NCBI GenBank assembly: GCA_000231825.2
Contig: JH720324.1
Span: 209,779 to 273,778 of the forward strand
DNA from: Tetrahymena elliotti 4EA
Lineage: Eukaryota > Ciliophora > Oligohymenophorea > Hymenostomatida > Tetrahymenidae
Direction: 5' to 3'
Length of the DNA stretch: 64,000 bases
In this document: one piece after another, positions 48,226 to 59,916 of the stretch
How the letters are laid out: every line of letters begins with the position of its first letter
How positions within the stretch are numbered: the stretch's first letter is position 1
Position numbers and translations under genes: made by a program
The notes under the pieces: model-generated
Database searches by the model: none
What the model was told of the DNA's origin: nothing
Seen by the model: only the letters and a program-made list of their open reading frames with translations

Positions 48226-48843
48226 TCAATTTTTTGATAAAATAGATTCAATATCTTTCTCATAGATATTCAGAAGAGCATCTGCTGATTAAGGTAAATT
48301 TGTTTCTTCAATTGGTACTTTAGGATCATGTAGAAAATAGATCACTAATTGTGATGAATTCTAGCTTATTTGCTTAATCAGCTAGGTATTGATAGCCATT
48401 CCACTTCTAGCTACTTTACTATCTCTTTAGAGCTTGGTATGATCATCTAAATTGCCATTAACGATGAGTATTTCATTTCCATTTACTTGACTTCTGTTTT
48501 TGATTGATAAAAATTCTACAGGTGAATTAGTACTTATTGAAACTGCTCTTATCACATAGATCAGAGTGTTTTTGTCAACATTTTCTAAAACTTCTACACC
48601 AGTGCAAGATTAGCGGTTCTTAGCCATACCTTCATTGTTTTCAAAATAAAAATGAGAAATCTCATCAATATTTGAAGTTATTTTTCCTTCTACTTTGAAG
48701 ATAAAAGATAATTCATATTTTTTAGCAAAAATAGAGAGGTATTTTCCTTATTTCTGTAATTTCCAATCATTGTTATCATTGATTATTCTTAAGGAAGTTT
48801 GAATAGATGAGTTTATCAACTCAGAATAATTTTAGCTTTGCAT
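48226..48843 (-). CDS. START/SRPBCC-like lipid-binding protein, type A copy 2
   Basis: Single exon, 205 aa, ATG at 48843 (MQSQNYSELINSSIQTSLR), TGA at 48226-48228. It aligns end to end with the protein at 44790-45413, sharing DNNDWKLQKQGKYLSIFAKK, AKNRQSCTGVEVLENVDKNT, PVEFLSIKNRSQVNGNEILI, ARSGMAINTQLIKQISQNSS and NIYEKDIESILSKN. Differences are scattered substitutions and two small deletions, as expected for a duplicate kept under selection. The R in the RNRS-equivalent is Lys (IKNRS), and RDPK is HDPK here. The inferred role is the same as copy 1. Confidence 0.7.
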
Positions 48844-49739
48844 GTTTGTTATTCACTTAGAGTATATTTTTTTTAGAGTTTTTTTTATTATTTGAGTTTT
48901 ATTTTATTTATTTATTTACATTTTACAACAAAAACTTAGCCAGTTTATAAATAACATAAATATTTAAGATAGAAAATAAATTAAAAAAATATTAATCCGA
49001 AATTATTAAGCTTTATTTTAATTTACAATATTTTTCATTATGTTGATCAATATCAATTTAGTCTTTACTCTTTTTCTTTACTTAAATTCCTCAGAATATA
49101 AAGGTATTGGTTTGTAAAAAATATACAATATCTTTTTTATTTATCTATTTCAATGAATTTATACTCAAACTAAATATTGTTTTTAATTATATTCGTTTAC
49201 TTATCTTTACAAAATTAAAGAAATAAACATTAAAATTTTCAAGAATAGATTTTTCAATACAAAATTTAAGTTTCATTTATCTCTTTACATTGATTTGTTT
49301 TAGAAAAAATAAAGCCTTTCACTGTTAAACCTAATAAATCAACAAGTTTTTAAATATCTTTTATTTCATCTGTAGATAAAAAAATGAATAATACTAAATC
49401 CAACATTTTAATCAATAAAATATTATTAAATTTATTTAGAATAATTAATATAATCTTTTAAATTAAAAAACAGTTTAAAAGCTATTTCATTTAGATGATT
49501 TTTCCAACAAGATTAAAATTTGATAAACAGTGTTTTTGTTAAGTGAAATAAATCAGAATAAAATAATTTTTCAAAGATACATGAAATAGTTTTTGAATAG
49601 AAATAAAAAACTAGAAAAATATTTAAAAATCACACTACTTAAAAAAATAAAGGATTTTGTTTTTTTACAATCGTTGAAAGATTACTATTTTTAATCAAAA
49701 TTAAGGTTATTATAAATAAGATCACTTGTTTTTCATTAG
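48844..49739. other. Intergenic spacer of the second START unit
   Basis: No gene. It is recognisably related to 45414-46600 over short blocks (for example the aaaacttagccagttt region near 48925, and agattactatttttaatcaa near 49678 matching 46572), so it is part of the segmental duplication. Confidence 0.5.
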
Positions 49740-50142
49740 GAAGAGATGTTGTCTTTTATAATTAGCACTAAAAGGAGCTAGAAAATGGTTATCTAGAAAT
49801 CCATTAAGAACAAGGAGTTGATCATAAGTGACTTCTGTTTCTCAAAATCAAAAATTCTCTAAATACTGTATTATTTGGAGTGCTCATTTTAATTAGACAT
49901 GCCAAATTATCTGTATTGATAGCTTCAAATATATTGCAATTTTCACTATTTTAAATCTGATTGAAAGCAGCTTGGATTTCTCCTGTTATTTTGAAAGAAT
50001 AACTATCAGTATCTAAATACTTCTAGCAAAAGATTTACAAATATGGCCCTATTTTAAGAGTTTCCATTCAGCCTAAGAATTTCTTAAAACTTAAGCATTA
50101 TTAATGGCCTTAAGAAATTTGCATGTATTTATTTTGATCCAT
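49740..50142 (-). pseudogene. Broken START-like gene, type B copy 2
   Basis: It is homologous to 46618-47244, beginning MDQNKYMQIS at ATG 50142. After about 10 codons a small deletion shifts the frame into TGA (around 50070-50090). Further blocks are still readable in pieces: YLDTDSYSFKITGEI around 49985-50020, and a strand matching NGFLDNH around 49790-49810. The segment that encodes the last ~45 residues in copy 1 is missing. It cannot make a complete START fold and is a pseudogene created by or after the unit duplication. Confidence 0.75.
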
Positions 50143-50371
50143 TTTTTTTAGTTGTGTTGAATTATTTTTTTTAAATACTTGATTTGTATGGACTAATGCG
50201 ATTTTAGAGAAATTTTATGTTCTAGACTCATTATTTAATTCATCAGAAATATAAAAAAACAAATTACTTTGATTATTATCTTTTTCATTGAAAATCTTTC
50301 AGATTTTATCAATCTAATTTACTTGAACTAGGCTTATTCAGAATCATTACAAATTTCTTTTCAAATAAATA

Positions 50372-50495
50372 CCTTAATTCCTTGTGGTGAATGGCGAATT
50401 GAAAGTGAGGAATGGGAAATTTGTGTGTTTTTGAACTCTCTCTTTTCACCAAAATTTTGGCAAATTATGAAAACTGAATACTCGAGAAATTGAGG
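50372..50495. mobile_element. 124-bp TA-flanked insert with short terminal inverted repeats
   Basis: The insert begins CCTTAATT and ends AATTGAGG (7 of 8 positions inverted-complementary), with TA on both sides (50370-50371, 50496-50497). A subterminal pair tggtga / tcacca lies within it. Base composition is about 40% G+C, roughly twice the surroundings. The first duplication unit has the flanks (gaatctttaataatttc... tctaaaag near 47475-47510) directly joined, i.e. an empty site. This is the pattern of a TA-target DNA element (Tc1/mariner-like MITE) or a retained internal eliminated sequence. It encodes no protein. Confidence 0.65.
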
Positions 50496-51794
50496 TATCT
50501 AAAAGCAAATTCCATTTCTTTAAATTTTTCTAATATAATTTGATCAATTTATCCATAATAAATAATTTAAAATTCAAAAAGTCTTCTATTTTAATAAATA
50601 CTTAAATTTTTTATCTAATAAAATAAATTCTATTCCTAGAAAAAAATTGAAAAAATTATTATTAGCCTTTTTATTTCATTCAATATTTTATTTTATGAAA
50701 ACATACATCTTCATAAATTAGAAAAATTATTAAGAATTTTAAGGAAACAAACTTTGAATGTTAAATTATAATATTCTTATTATTGTTTCTATATTTTAAT
50801 CATAATTAATATTAATTTATGAAGACTTCTTTCAACAATAATCATCTTACAATTATTAATCAATTAAAAAGGATCTCAAGGTATTTTTTATATTTGCATT
50901 TACATATTACTAAAAGAAAAAATTTAAAAAAAGTTTTATTTTATTTTGATTTAAATCTTTTATTTTATGAAAACATACACTTGCTCTTATGTTAAAAGCG
51001 TAAAAAGCCCAGATAAATCTTATTTAGCAGTGCCATTTTATGAAAAACCTTTAAAAACAGCCTCAGATTCAATGAATAGGAGTTCCTATAATGATAGTTT
51101 CTCTCATACATAATAAAGATAAAAAACAATTCCCTTTGCTGCATAAATTACAAAGATTATTAAAAAAATATTTTAATGAAACAAACTCTGAATGATAATA
51201 TTAAAATATTATTGTGATTATATCACAATATAAATACCATATAAATAAATAATTAATCTTCTCTATAAGCCTTGTTTCAAAAATAATTATTTAATTTTTG
51301 TTCTTTTAATGAATTTTTTTGTATCTCAGGTATTGAAATTTGCGTTTTTAATTAAAATGGCTCATAGAAAATAAACCAATTAAGTATATTAAAACTGACA
51401 ATTCATGTCTATTCCAATTTAAAGTGAAACAATTAAAAAATAATTTTTGAAATCATTTTTCCATTTTTTTAAGAAAGTAACTTTTAATGGAAACACAATC
51501 TAAACATTTATTATCAATGAATATTATAATAAAAATAAATATGCAAATTTAAGAATTTGTATGTTTAACTTTTAGTTTAAAAAAGATAAATAATTTTTTT
51601 TTCTTTTACTTTTAAAAATAGATTAGATCTGATTCTATTTTAAAAATTAAAATCAATTAGCAAAAATTGTATTAGTTACTGTTTCAGAGAACAAATAACA
51701 ATTACAAGACTTTGCAGGAATCAAATTTTATTTAAATTTTGCTTTTTGTGATTACATTTATCTCATTAAATTTTCATTACAAAAATCACCTAAA
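50496..51794. other. Gene-free stretch with two decayed LRR-fragment copies
   Basis: Segments near 50690-50890 and 51130-51300 resemble each other and the minus-strand LRR fragment at 47540-47758 (shared words aaacaaactttgaatg, aaatattatt..gattat, gaagacttctttcaa). None has an open frame of interest. The remainder is featureless A/T-rich DNA. Confidence 0.4.
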
Positions 51795-52028
51795 ATGTTT
51801 AGAGCAAGTGAGATTGAATTACTTTTTGAAAAGCTTTATTTGATTTTTATTTTTCAAACTCTAAAAATTAATGAGCATTTTTTTTAAGATGTTAAGCATT
51901 TTTAGGGAAAGTAAGAAAGAAAAAAATTAGAAGAAGATAAGAATAAAATTCCTGTAAAAATAACAAAGAAAGTTAAATTATCTTAGTTGGAAAAATAGAA
52001 ATTCTTACATCGCCAATTAAGTGATTGA
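51795..52028 (+). CDS. Small charged protein, unrecognised
   Basis: A 77-aa reading frame in the ciliate code, MFRASEIELLFEKLYLIFIF, then QTLKINEHFFQDVKHFQGKQ and a Lys/Glu-rich helical C-terminal half (ERKKLEEDKNKIPVKITKKV, LSQLEKQKFLHRQLSD). It contains several TAA/TAG codons read as Gln. The composition is more protein-like than the surroundings, but 78 codons without TGA is not exceptional here. It could instead be one exon of a larger gene. No family is recognised. Confidence 0.35.
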
Positions 52029-53002
52029 AGTTAAAAGTTGGGTTTTTATAAATAGCAAAAGAAAATTAATACTACAAAACATAATAATTAATTTGATCTA
52101 TCTGATCTATAAAATTAATTCAGGCTATAGATATTTTTTTAGATTTAACGAAGATTAAGCTTACAATCATTAATTTTTAATGTTTTTAAATAAAGTATTT
52201 AGAAATTTTAAAATTAGCTTTCTTGTTACTTTTTTTCTTTATTTACTCTTCTGATAAAAAATGAAAGTTATTACACATTTTCCCATTCATTTTTAGAGTT
52301 TATTTTCTGAACGAAAAAATATAATTTTCTTAATTAAAATAGTAAGTTTATTCCTTATTATGTTCATAAAATCTAATTATTTTGTATTCGAAAAAGGAGT
52401 TTTATATTGTTTTTGTTCTTCAGTCTATTAGACTTTAAAATTAGATTGTATATTATAGAAGGAATGAGAATGCTATTAGAAAAATTACTATACAAAATAG
52501 CACTTAGGCTTTTACTTAATTACTATTTGGCCAAGTGATTATTAGCAAGGTCGATTGATTTAGAATTAAAAATATTAATATTACAGGTATTACAAAAATT
52601 GACTTAATTATGAAAATACCTGATTTATAGATAAATAATCACTATTTTTGTTTGTTATTACTTATTATCATTAAGTAGATAAGTTAGAAAGTAAAGAATG
52701 AATATATTGCTACAATTATCTCTAAATATTAACAAACTTCTAGTTAGTCAGATATTGATTTCAAAAACAAAAAAAAACCAACTTAAGAGTTTTAATTTTT
52801 GTTATTAATTTATATTAATTAATTGTATTTTCAGGGGTAAGCCTAATTACATTTTTAGGAATAATAGGTTTGGAAACAGGATCCACTATTCTAGCTTAAT
52901 TTAAACGAATGATAAGTATAGATAACTATTTATAAGATTATTAATTGAAAAACAAATAAGTATTTTTGAGTTAGAAACATATTAAAAAAAACAAGCCAAT
53001 TC
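52029..53002. other. Gene-free stretch upstream of the transporter pair
   Basis: No gene is supported. The reading frame of the next gene is closed by a TGA near 52967, shortly upstream of its chosen ATG, so the 5' flank lies here. Confidence 0.4.
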
Positions 53003-55003
53003 ATGAATAACACGATGAAAAGGTAAAGAGGAAATCATCAAAACTAATTTTTAAACACAAACAAAGACCAAAATGAAAACAAGCTGAGTGTTGTAGAATA
53101 TAATGAGGACCCTGAAGAGAGTTCCCGCTAAATACAATAAAGTAAATAACAAGACAACAATTTTCAAATAAATAATTAAAGAAAGAGATAAAATAATATA
53201 ATTGCAGCTAAAATAAGAATGGAGAATCCTCCGACATAAAGCAATGAGCCTGCAACTCAACCTAATGTACATATTAATCCTTAATCATTAAAAATTTTTG
53301 CTGAAACAAATACAAATTTGAATTAACAGCCAAATAATCCTTCTTTAACTGAAAATATTCCAATCAAAGAAGAACTTAAATATTACGATTAGATTATGAT
53401 AATTCTTTTTTTAGTTGGATTTTTGGCTTATATTGGATTAGGATTATATGCAATTAAAGTTAGTAATCCATTCAAAGAGATAGAAATAAAGTATAATGAA
53501 AATGAGAAAAAGGTCGTTCAAGGGTTCTTTAGTGTGATAATTGCATTTTGTATAACATTTGTTATGGGTTTGTTAACAAAACCTATTATTTATAAGTATT
53601 TTGGAGTCAGTTTGAAGTTATTTATCATATTATCTCTTTGCATTTTGTATGCATTAGTGGCTTACTCTTTTGCAAGGCACTTAACTGGATTAGGTGTAGC
53701 TGCTGCTATTCTTGCCTTCTTAGCTTCTATTGTTGGCTTAATATATTATTCTAGGATTGAAATTTTAAGTTAAATAGGAGTTATGGCTTCTTATTTTGAT
53801 CTTTTACAGATGAAATATATAGTATTTTTATTAGTAATTATATTGATCCTCTTTTTGTTAGTAGCATTTGCTATGATTGTAGTTACTCATATTCTGTTTA
53901 TAAGTGATGATGATAATTCACACCAGGATGCCATTAACTTTTTTGCAGCATCTTATGTCTTTCTTACATATTGGATAAATAATACAATAATTTCTTACTA
54001 CTGCTACGTTATCTCCCGTTAAGTTTCTAAAGCATTCTTTAAAAGATAAATTCAAATCAGTAGTAATACGTTACTGTAATCATTGAATACAAATAAAACA
54101 AACAGAGTTTCTATTTAAGAGAATAAGAATTCTGAGTTGACTGGTGAAAAACAAGTTTCTTTGAATAGTGGTGATTAAGAAAATAATTAAATTATGAATC
54201 AAACCGATAGAAAAAAAGGCACCATTTTAGTTGTAAGTTAAAATATATAATACCCTGTAAATGCAGACCAAATGGCTAATATAGAATATGGTTAAAGAAA
54301 TAATAAAATATCAAATAGCGAAAATATTCCTTTACAGCCTTAAATTGATATTGACTATATAGGAGAACCTCTAAAGACTTCCATAATAATCGGTCTTAAA
54401 TAATTTGGTACTATAACTTATTGTAGCTTGGTAAGTTAATTAGTTGAATGTTTAGCCTTTATTATATTTGTTCTAGTTTATGGTACTGGCTTAGTGCTCT
54501 TTTATTCTACCCCTTTAAATTACTTCAATGAATCATTAATAAAATTAAACAGCTACATTTCTATAGTCAGAATGGCTCATGATGAAGTTAGCTATTGTGA
54601 TTCTTTGAGACTCATAGGATAACAAATAGCAAAAAAGAATTATTATTATCCACTGGCTATGTTTTTGTCAAATTAAATATCTTAAATCATAGAGTTCTTT
54701 TGTTTTATTATAGGATTTTCTATAGGTATTGTACTTATTGTTCATATAGGCTACAATTATTGGTTTATAACATTCGCTTACATTTTGCTTCTATTCTGTG
54801 TGGTTAAAAATGCTTCAAAATTATCTGTATCAGGAATTACTACTATCCTTTTTTCTGTTTCTACATACTTCGATTTAATGGCCTTTGACAAGGCTTTGTA
54901 GTAAAAATCTGATAAATTCTAAAATATGTGCATTCTCCTAAAGAAGGCTTAAAAACTAATGAAAGAAAACAACGACGATAAAGAATTACATGAATTATAT
55001 TGA
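53003..55003 (+). CDS. Choline-transporter-like (SLC44-type) membrane protein, copy 1
   Basis: Single exon, 666 aa, from ATG 53003 (MNNTMKRQRGNHQNQFLNT; the next in-frame ATG is 53015) to TGA 55001-55003. Residues 1-130 are polar and Asn/Gln-rich. From about residue 132 come closely spaced membrane helices (IILFLVGFLAYIGLGLYAI, FFSVIIAFCITFVMGLLT). Then DAINFFAASYVFLTYWINNT at about 310-325, in the place of the SLC44 'Wt..vi.n' segment, leads into FF before a cytosolic insert of about 110 polar residues. EPLKTSIIIGLKQFGTITYC and SLVSQLVE (about 453-480) match the SLC44 hallmark '..sl...lGsiafGSLi.aiv'. Four further helices follow. Family members move choline or ethanolamine; substrate here is unknown. 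The polar N-terminus and the large loop are longer than usual. Confidence 0.6.
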
Positions 55004-55868
55004 AAATCTTAATTAAAAATGTATTTATTAATTAAAAGAAAATATATTTAAATGATTAACTTAATTTATAATTACTAACTAATTTATTCCTTTTCTAATT
55101 ATCTTTAAATTCTCTATGTATTTTCTATTTTTATTTTCTGTATTTTTAGAAGTGATCGATTGATTGATTAAAAAGAAGTATACAAATTATACATAGGTAC
55201 ATACACAAGATGTTTCAAAAAAATACCAATTTTTTTGTTAATCATTTAATAATAGATGCATTTCAGATCAAGTAATATCTTAATTAAGATTATTTTGTTA
55301 CACTCAATAAATGAATGTATTTGATAAATACCTACTTATAGAAATTCAAAAGGTGAGTGTTTAAATTTAGACTTAAATTATTAAAAGTTTACGTACTAGA
55401 CTTCTTTAATTCATATTAAGATTAGAATAGAGGGATTTTTATGTATTTTTTTGGAGTGTAACAAAATATTAGATATTTCAAACATTTGAAAGGAAAGGTG
55501 CTTTCAATATTTTTCTAAAAATACGAAACTATAAAAATAATCAGAAGATTTTATTTAAATTAATTAAATGTGGCTATTACAATTTCATTATACGATTTTA
55601 TTATATTCCAAAAAAAGCAGATAAATACCTGAATTTTTTTAAATTGTAAATTTAATTTCACTTGAAACTGATGTAAATGAATCTGTTCATTTAAATTACT
55701 CTTTTACAAAATTTTACTTTACTTTGGTAATCTTTTTTTAATCTTTTGTAATCTACACCTTTATTGATAGAATGATTTCTAACTACAACTTAAATTATTA
55801 TCTTAAATTGAATTATTACAAATAATTACTTATTATAAACAAATACGCACAAAAAGTTATTCCTACAT
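55004..55868. other. Intergenic between the two transporter-like genes
   Basis: 865 bp of AT-rich DNA with no coding pattern. The two genes have the same orientation, so it holds the 3' flank of the first and the 5' flank of the second. Confidence 0.45.
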
Positions 55869-57800
55869 ATGATCGAAAATTAATCTTCTCAGCAAAGTCA
55901 AATGCCCTAAGGAGTAATTAAGATTGTTCCTATAGAGAGGGAAAGAAAATAAGAAAATAAAACTAAAAATTAAGTGGATACTGGTAGTGTTTCCACTAAA
56001 ATTGTCAGCTAATTTCAAAGTGGAGATCATGGTAATCAAAAACATAATCTTCTTGTTCTTGGAGATAATACTCTAGCTACTTCGGGAAGAGGAATTTAAA
56101 CAAATGGGTAGCTTAATAGTCTATAATCTGAAAAAATGATTAATACTTAGGCTAATTAAATATCTATTTAATCAAATGTTTTATTACAAATTAATTAAAA
56201 TAACTCTTAAGATAGTAGTTAAGTTACTGATTTTTCTATAGGTCTGGTGTTTCTTTTGGCCTTTTTAACTTGGATTGGTCTAGGACTGTTTGCCATTATT
56301 TATGGAGATACTTTTGCAAATGTAGAGAGGATTAATGACTTAAAAAAGGATTCAATTTCTTCAGGTTTGTACTGCGTTATTCTATCTGCTTTGATCGCTA
56401 TTGTTTTAGGTTCACTCCTTCAATATCTTTTATTTAAAAACTCCTACAGAACTCTTGTCACATGTATAATTTTGTCTATTCTTTTTATAATTGGTCTAGC
56501 AATTTATGCATTCTATGAAGGTTTTATTGCAGTGGGAGTAGTTGCTGTCATTTTCTCTGTTTTTATAACAGGTTTGTGCCTTACCTTAACAGAGAGTCTC
56601 TCATCTTATGCTAAAATTAGCGAAATATGTTTTCTTTACAAAATAGTTGAAAAAAAGAATTTAATTTTGCTATTTCTATTTAGCTTCTCTATTTTAATCG
56701 AAATGGCTTTCTCTTTAATTTCTCTTGTTAATATCTTTTTCAGTCTTTCATAAAGCATAGATCATCAAGGTGAGTATGTCTTTTTTGCTGTCATCTTCTC
56801 ATACATCTCAAGTTGGATTATTGACACAACAATCAGTGTATATAACTTCATTATATCAAGAAAATGCTCCTATTGGTATTTTAATTCTTCTCATTAAAAC
56901 CATGATTTAGAAAGTGGAGAACACATCAAAACTCCATCCTTGCAAATTACGACTCATAATAATATCAACAAAGAGAATACCCCTAAAAACAGTGCATAAA
57001 AAAATTAAAGAGACATAAATATAGGTGCTACAAGCTGCAATCCACAGACAGAGCATGTAAACAAATCCAAAGAAAGTGATTTGGATGATAAGAATGTTTC
57101 TAGAAAAATGTAAATTAAAAGTAATCAAAATTCCAATTAATCAGAAAATATCTCCAATGAAATGAAGGAAACTGAATCAATTCGAAGATCTTTAAAAATA
57201 GCCTTTTTAAAAATTGGATCTATCTGCTATGGAAACTTAATTAATCAACTATTTAATTTAGGCTACATGATAATCTATTTGATTTTGATATGCACAACAT
57301 TAATATTTTTCATGAGTGGCTATAATAATAGCATAAGAAACTACACAATGAAAATGAAAGTTCAACTATGTTTGATCAGACTTGCCTATGATGCTAAAGA
57401 CTATTGCTAAAGTTTAGATTTATTGGGTGCAATAATCCAAAAGCAAAGTTATGTATATTTTTATGCAATGTGGGGGATTAACGAAATCTCAAATATCAAT
57501 TAATTATTTTGCTTTACTTCTGGCTTTGTTGTCGGATTGGCTATTATAGCTGACTTAAATTTTAGTAAGTGGTATTTCACCTTCCTATTTATTATTCTGA
57601 TATTCATCATCACTCTTTAAACTTCGAAATTTATGATTGCAAATTTCTAAATGATAGTTTATTCTCTAGCCACTTTCCAAGAAATCGAAAAAGCAAAAAA
57701 ACCCAAACAATTCTCTGAAAAATATAAACAAATCCAAAACATTCTTTTAGAAGCATACAAACTTCAAAAAGAAAAACTTAAAATAGAATAACTCTACTGA
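55869..57800 (+). CDS. Choline-transporter-like (SLC44-type) membrane protein, copy 2
   Basis: Single exon, 643 aa, ATG 55869 (MIENQSSQQSQMPQGVIKIV), TGA 57798-57800. Organisation mirrors copy 1: polar N-terminus to about residue 125, FLLAFLTWIGLGLFAIIYGD, SGLYCVILSALIAIVLGSLL, then the segment ISSWIIDTTISVYNFIISRK (about 310-330). A polar cytosolic loop rich in Asn/Lys (about 335-435) follows, then RRSLKIAFLKIGSICYGNLI (about 440-460), the 'lGSi.fGsli' hallmark, and further helices. It ends with a Lys/Gln-rich cytosolic helix. Sequence identity to copy 1 is modest except at these landmarks, so the tandem duplication is old. The substrate is not inferable. Confidence 0.6.
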
Positions 57801-59916
57801 TAAACAATTTTAACCATACAACCAACCTAATTTAAAAAAATTTTCATATATTTTTTCCCCTACCTACCTATTTACCTCCCTATTCCTTTTTTCTTTCCTG
57901 TTTATTTTATTTGATCTTTCTTTGATAAAAATTTTTATTTACCCTACCACCTGTTAATATATAAGTTTTAGTAATATTAATAATTTTAGTGTAAATATTC
58001 TGATCCTCAATATTTGTATTCAAGCTTTAAAAACTCTGATTTTATTATTTAAATGTTTCTTTTTATTATTGTTACTTCCTTTCATTAATTTAAAACCAGA
58101 TGATATCTTCTAAAAGTCATCGAACCTATTTTTCTGAATTTGAGAAATTCATAATTGATGGGCATTTTAACATTTTTTTATTCCTTTAAAAGTATTTATT
58201 AGATGTAACTTAGTCAATATCAAAATGGATTATTCATTAAGAAACAATTAATAATATGACTTACACATTTAACATCTAAGATTCTCTAACTTCTTACCTA
58301 TTTTTTGATATCTTATTTACATTAATAGATTGTTTCATACTGATAAAATTCGATCTAATTATATTTGACTACTATTTCATTTGTTCTAATATCCAAAATA
58401 TTTTCTTCTATGAAACCCTAAAAATATGACCACAAACTTAATGAACTCCTAGAATCATATTTTACCAAAACTGATTTCAATTTATTAAAATTACTTCATC
58501 CTTTAATTACTAAAATTACTTTTTCATATCATATTTTTGATTTTGACTGTCATTCTTTTTTTAAATAATAAAAGACTTCACATTTTAGTATTTTTAAATT
58601 AATATCTAATAAATAAGCTAAAAACACATATTTATTATATCTCCATAGATTCACAAGTTAGCAGTATTAAAGATATTCTTATAGATATTTTTTAAACACA
58701 TTTTCTCATTTCTATGAATAAAAAATTTTTATTATTTTCCTCCAATTTAAGCATGACTTTGGATATTTATTTTCTTAATAATATTGAAATGAAGTGTTTT
58801 AATAAAAATTAGCCTACTTTAAAAAGAAAAGAAATCTTCTTTTTCCAGAAAATAAACTATCATCTTACTAATCTTACTAGAACAAATATTTTATCACTGA
58901 CTACTTTTATAAATTAAAAATTAGTAAATAAGTATAAAATTAAAATCTTCAATAATACTTAGGAAAGAAATATGTTAAGCATAATATTTTGCATATGTGA
59001 TTTATCTTTAATGAGTTAATTTTTTGTCATTTTTTTTTAAAACAAATTGAAATTAAAAAAACTTCTTTATTGATATTTCAATCAAATATTTTATTTACAA
59101 AATTAAAAATTTATATATTCGAATAGATTAATAAACATTAAAATGATTGCAATTAATTAAGAAAATTTTTTGTTTTTGAATTATTTAATTGCTTTTTTTA
59201 TTAAAATTGAATTTAGCAGTATCAAAAAATGAAAAGATTCACTTATTATTTATTGAACAACAAATAATAATTTTTTTGCTTTTTTTGCAACAATATTTTA
59301 GAAAAATAATATTTTTTTAAAGAAATAATTCTAATTATTTAAGAAACCCTCTCTTTTTTTTGGTTCTTGGAACCAATAAGAATGGGTGATTATGATAAAT
59401 AACTTAATCTACAAAATTTATTAATTAGTATCTTAAAAATATTAATTGAGCAGTATTGTCTGTTTTTTTTTTAAAACAGTATTTTAGTATTAACCTGATA
59501 ATAATAATAATTATTTTTTTAAAGAAATAATTTTATTTGTTCTTAAATAATTTTGGAAAGAAATTTTAAAATAATTAGCTTAAAATCTTAAATAAAAATA
59601 AAATCTTTCTATTTAAGACAGAAATAAAATAGAGGCACAGAATGGTGAGTAGAAAAATTTAAAATCTAGTTTTTTTGACTTTTTCTACTTTAAACTAAAA
59701 GTTTAAAAGAAAAATAAAAAATACTAATCTTATAAAATTTGTGGATGAGGTGTATAATTGCATATAATTAATTAACTCAACTGCAAAAGAATAGACTAGG
59801 CTAGCAATATTCAAGGATAATTGCTTTTAATTTGCTGACTATTACGTTATTGATTTATCTTTATTTGTATTTGGAATTAATTAATTAACATTTAATTTAT
59901 TTAAAATTTTTATAAA
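57801..59916. other. Gene-free stretch
   Basis: 2.1 kb of very AT-rich DNA with long poly-A/poly-T runs and no supported gene on either strand. The right end is the 5' flank of the VPS9 gene. Confidence 0.45.

Larger units (their letters stand above)
48226..50340. repeat. Second unit of a segmental duplication (first unit about 44790-47470)
   Basis: Gene order type A then type B, the spacer between them, and the region 5' of type B (atgttctagact..., attgaaaatctttcagattt) all recur in the same order and orientation. The first unit is about 44790-47470 and the second about 48226-50340. The second unit has shrunk, mainly through loss of the 3' third of its type B gene. Alignment was done by eye. 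Confidence 0.75.

Noticed and set aside
55863..56045. Minus-strand ORF at the start of transporter copy 2
   Set aside because: It is antisense to the polar N-terminus of the gene at 55869-57800.
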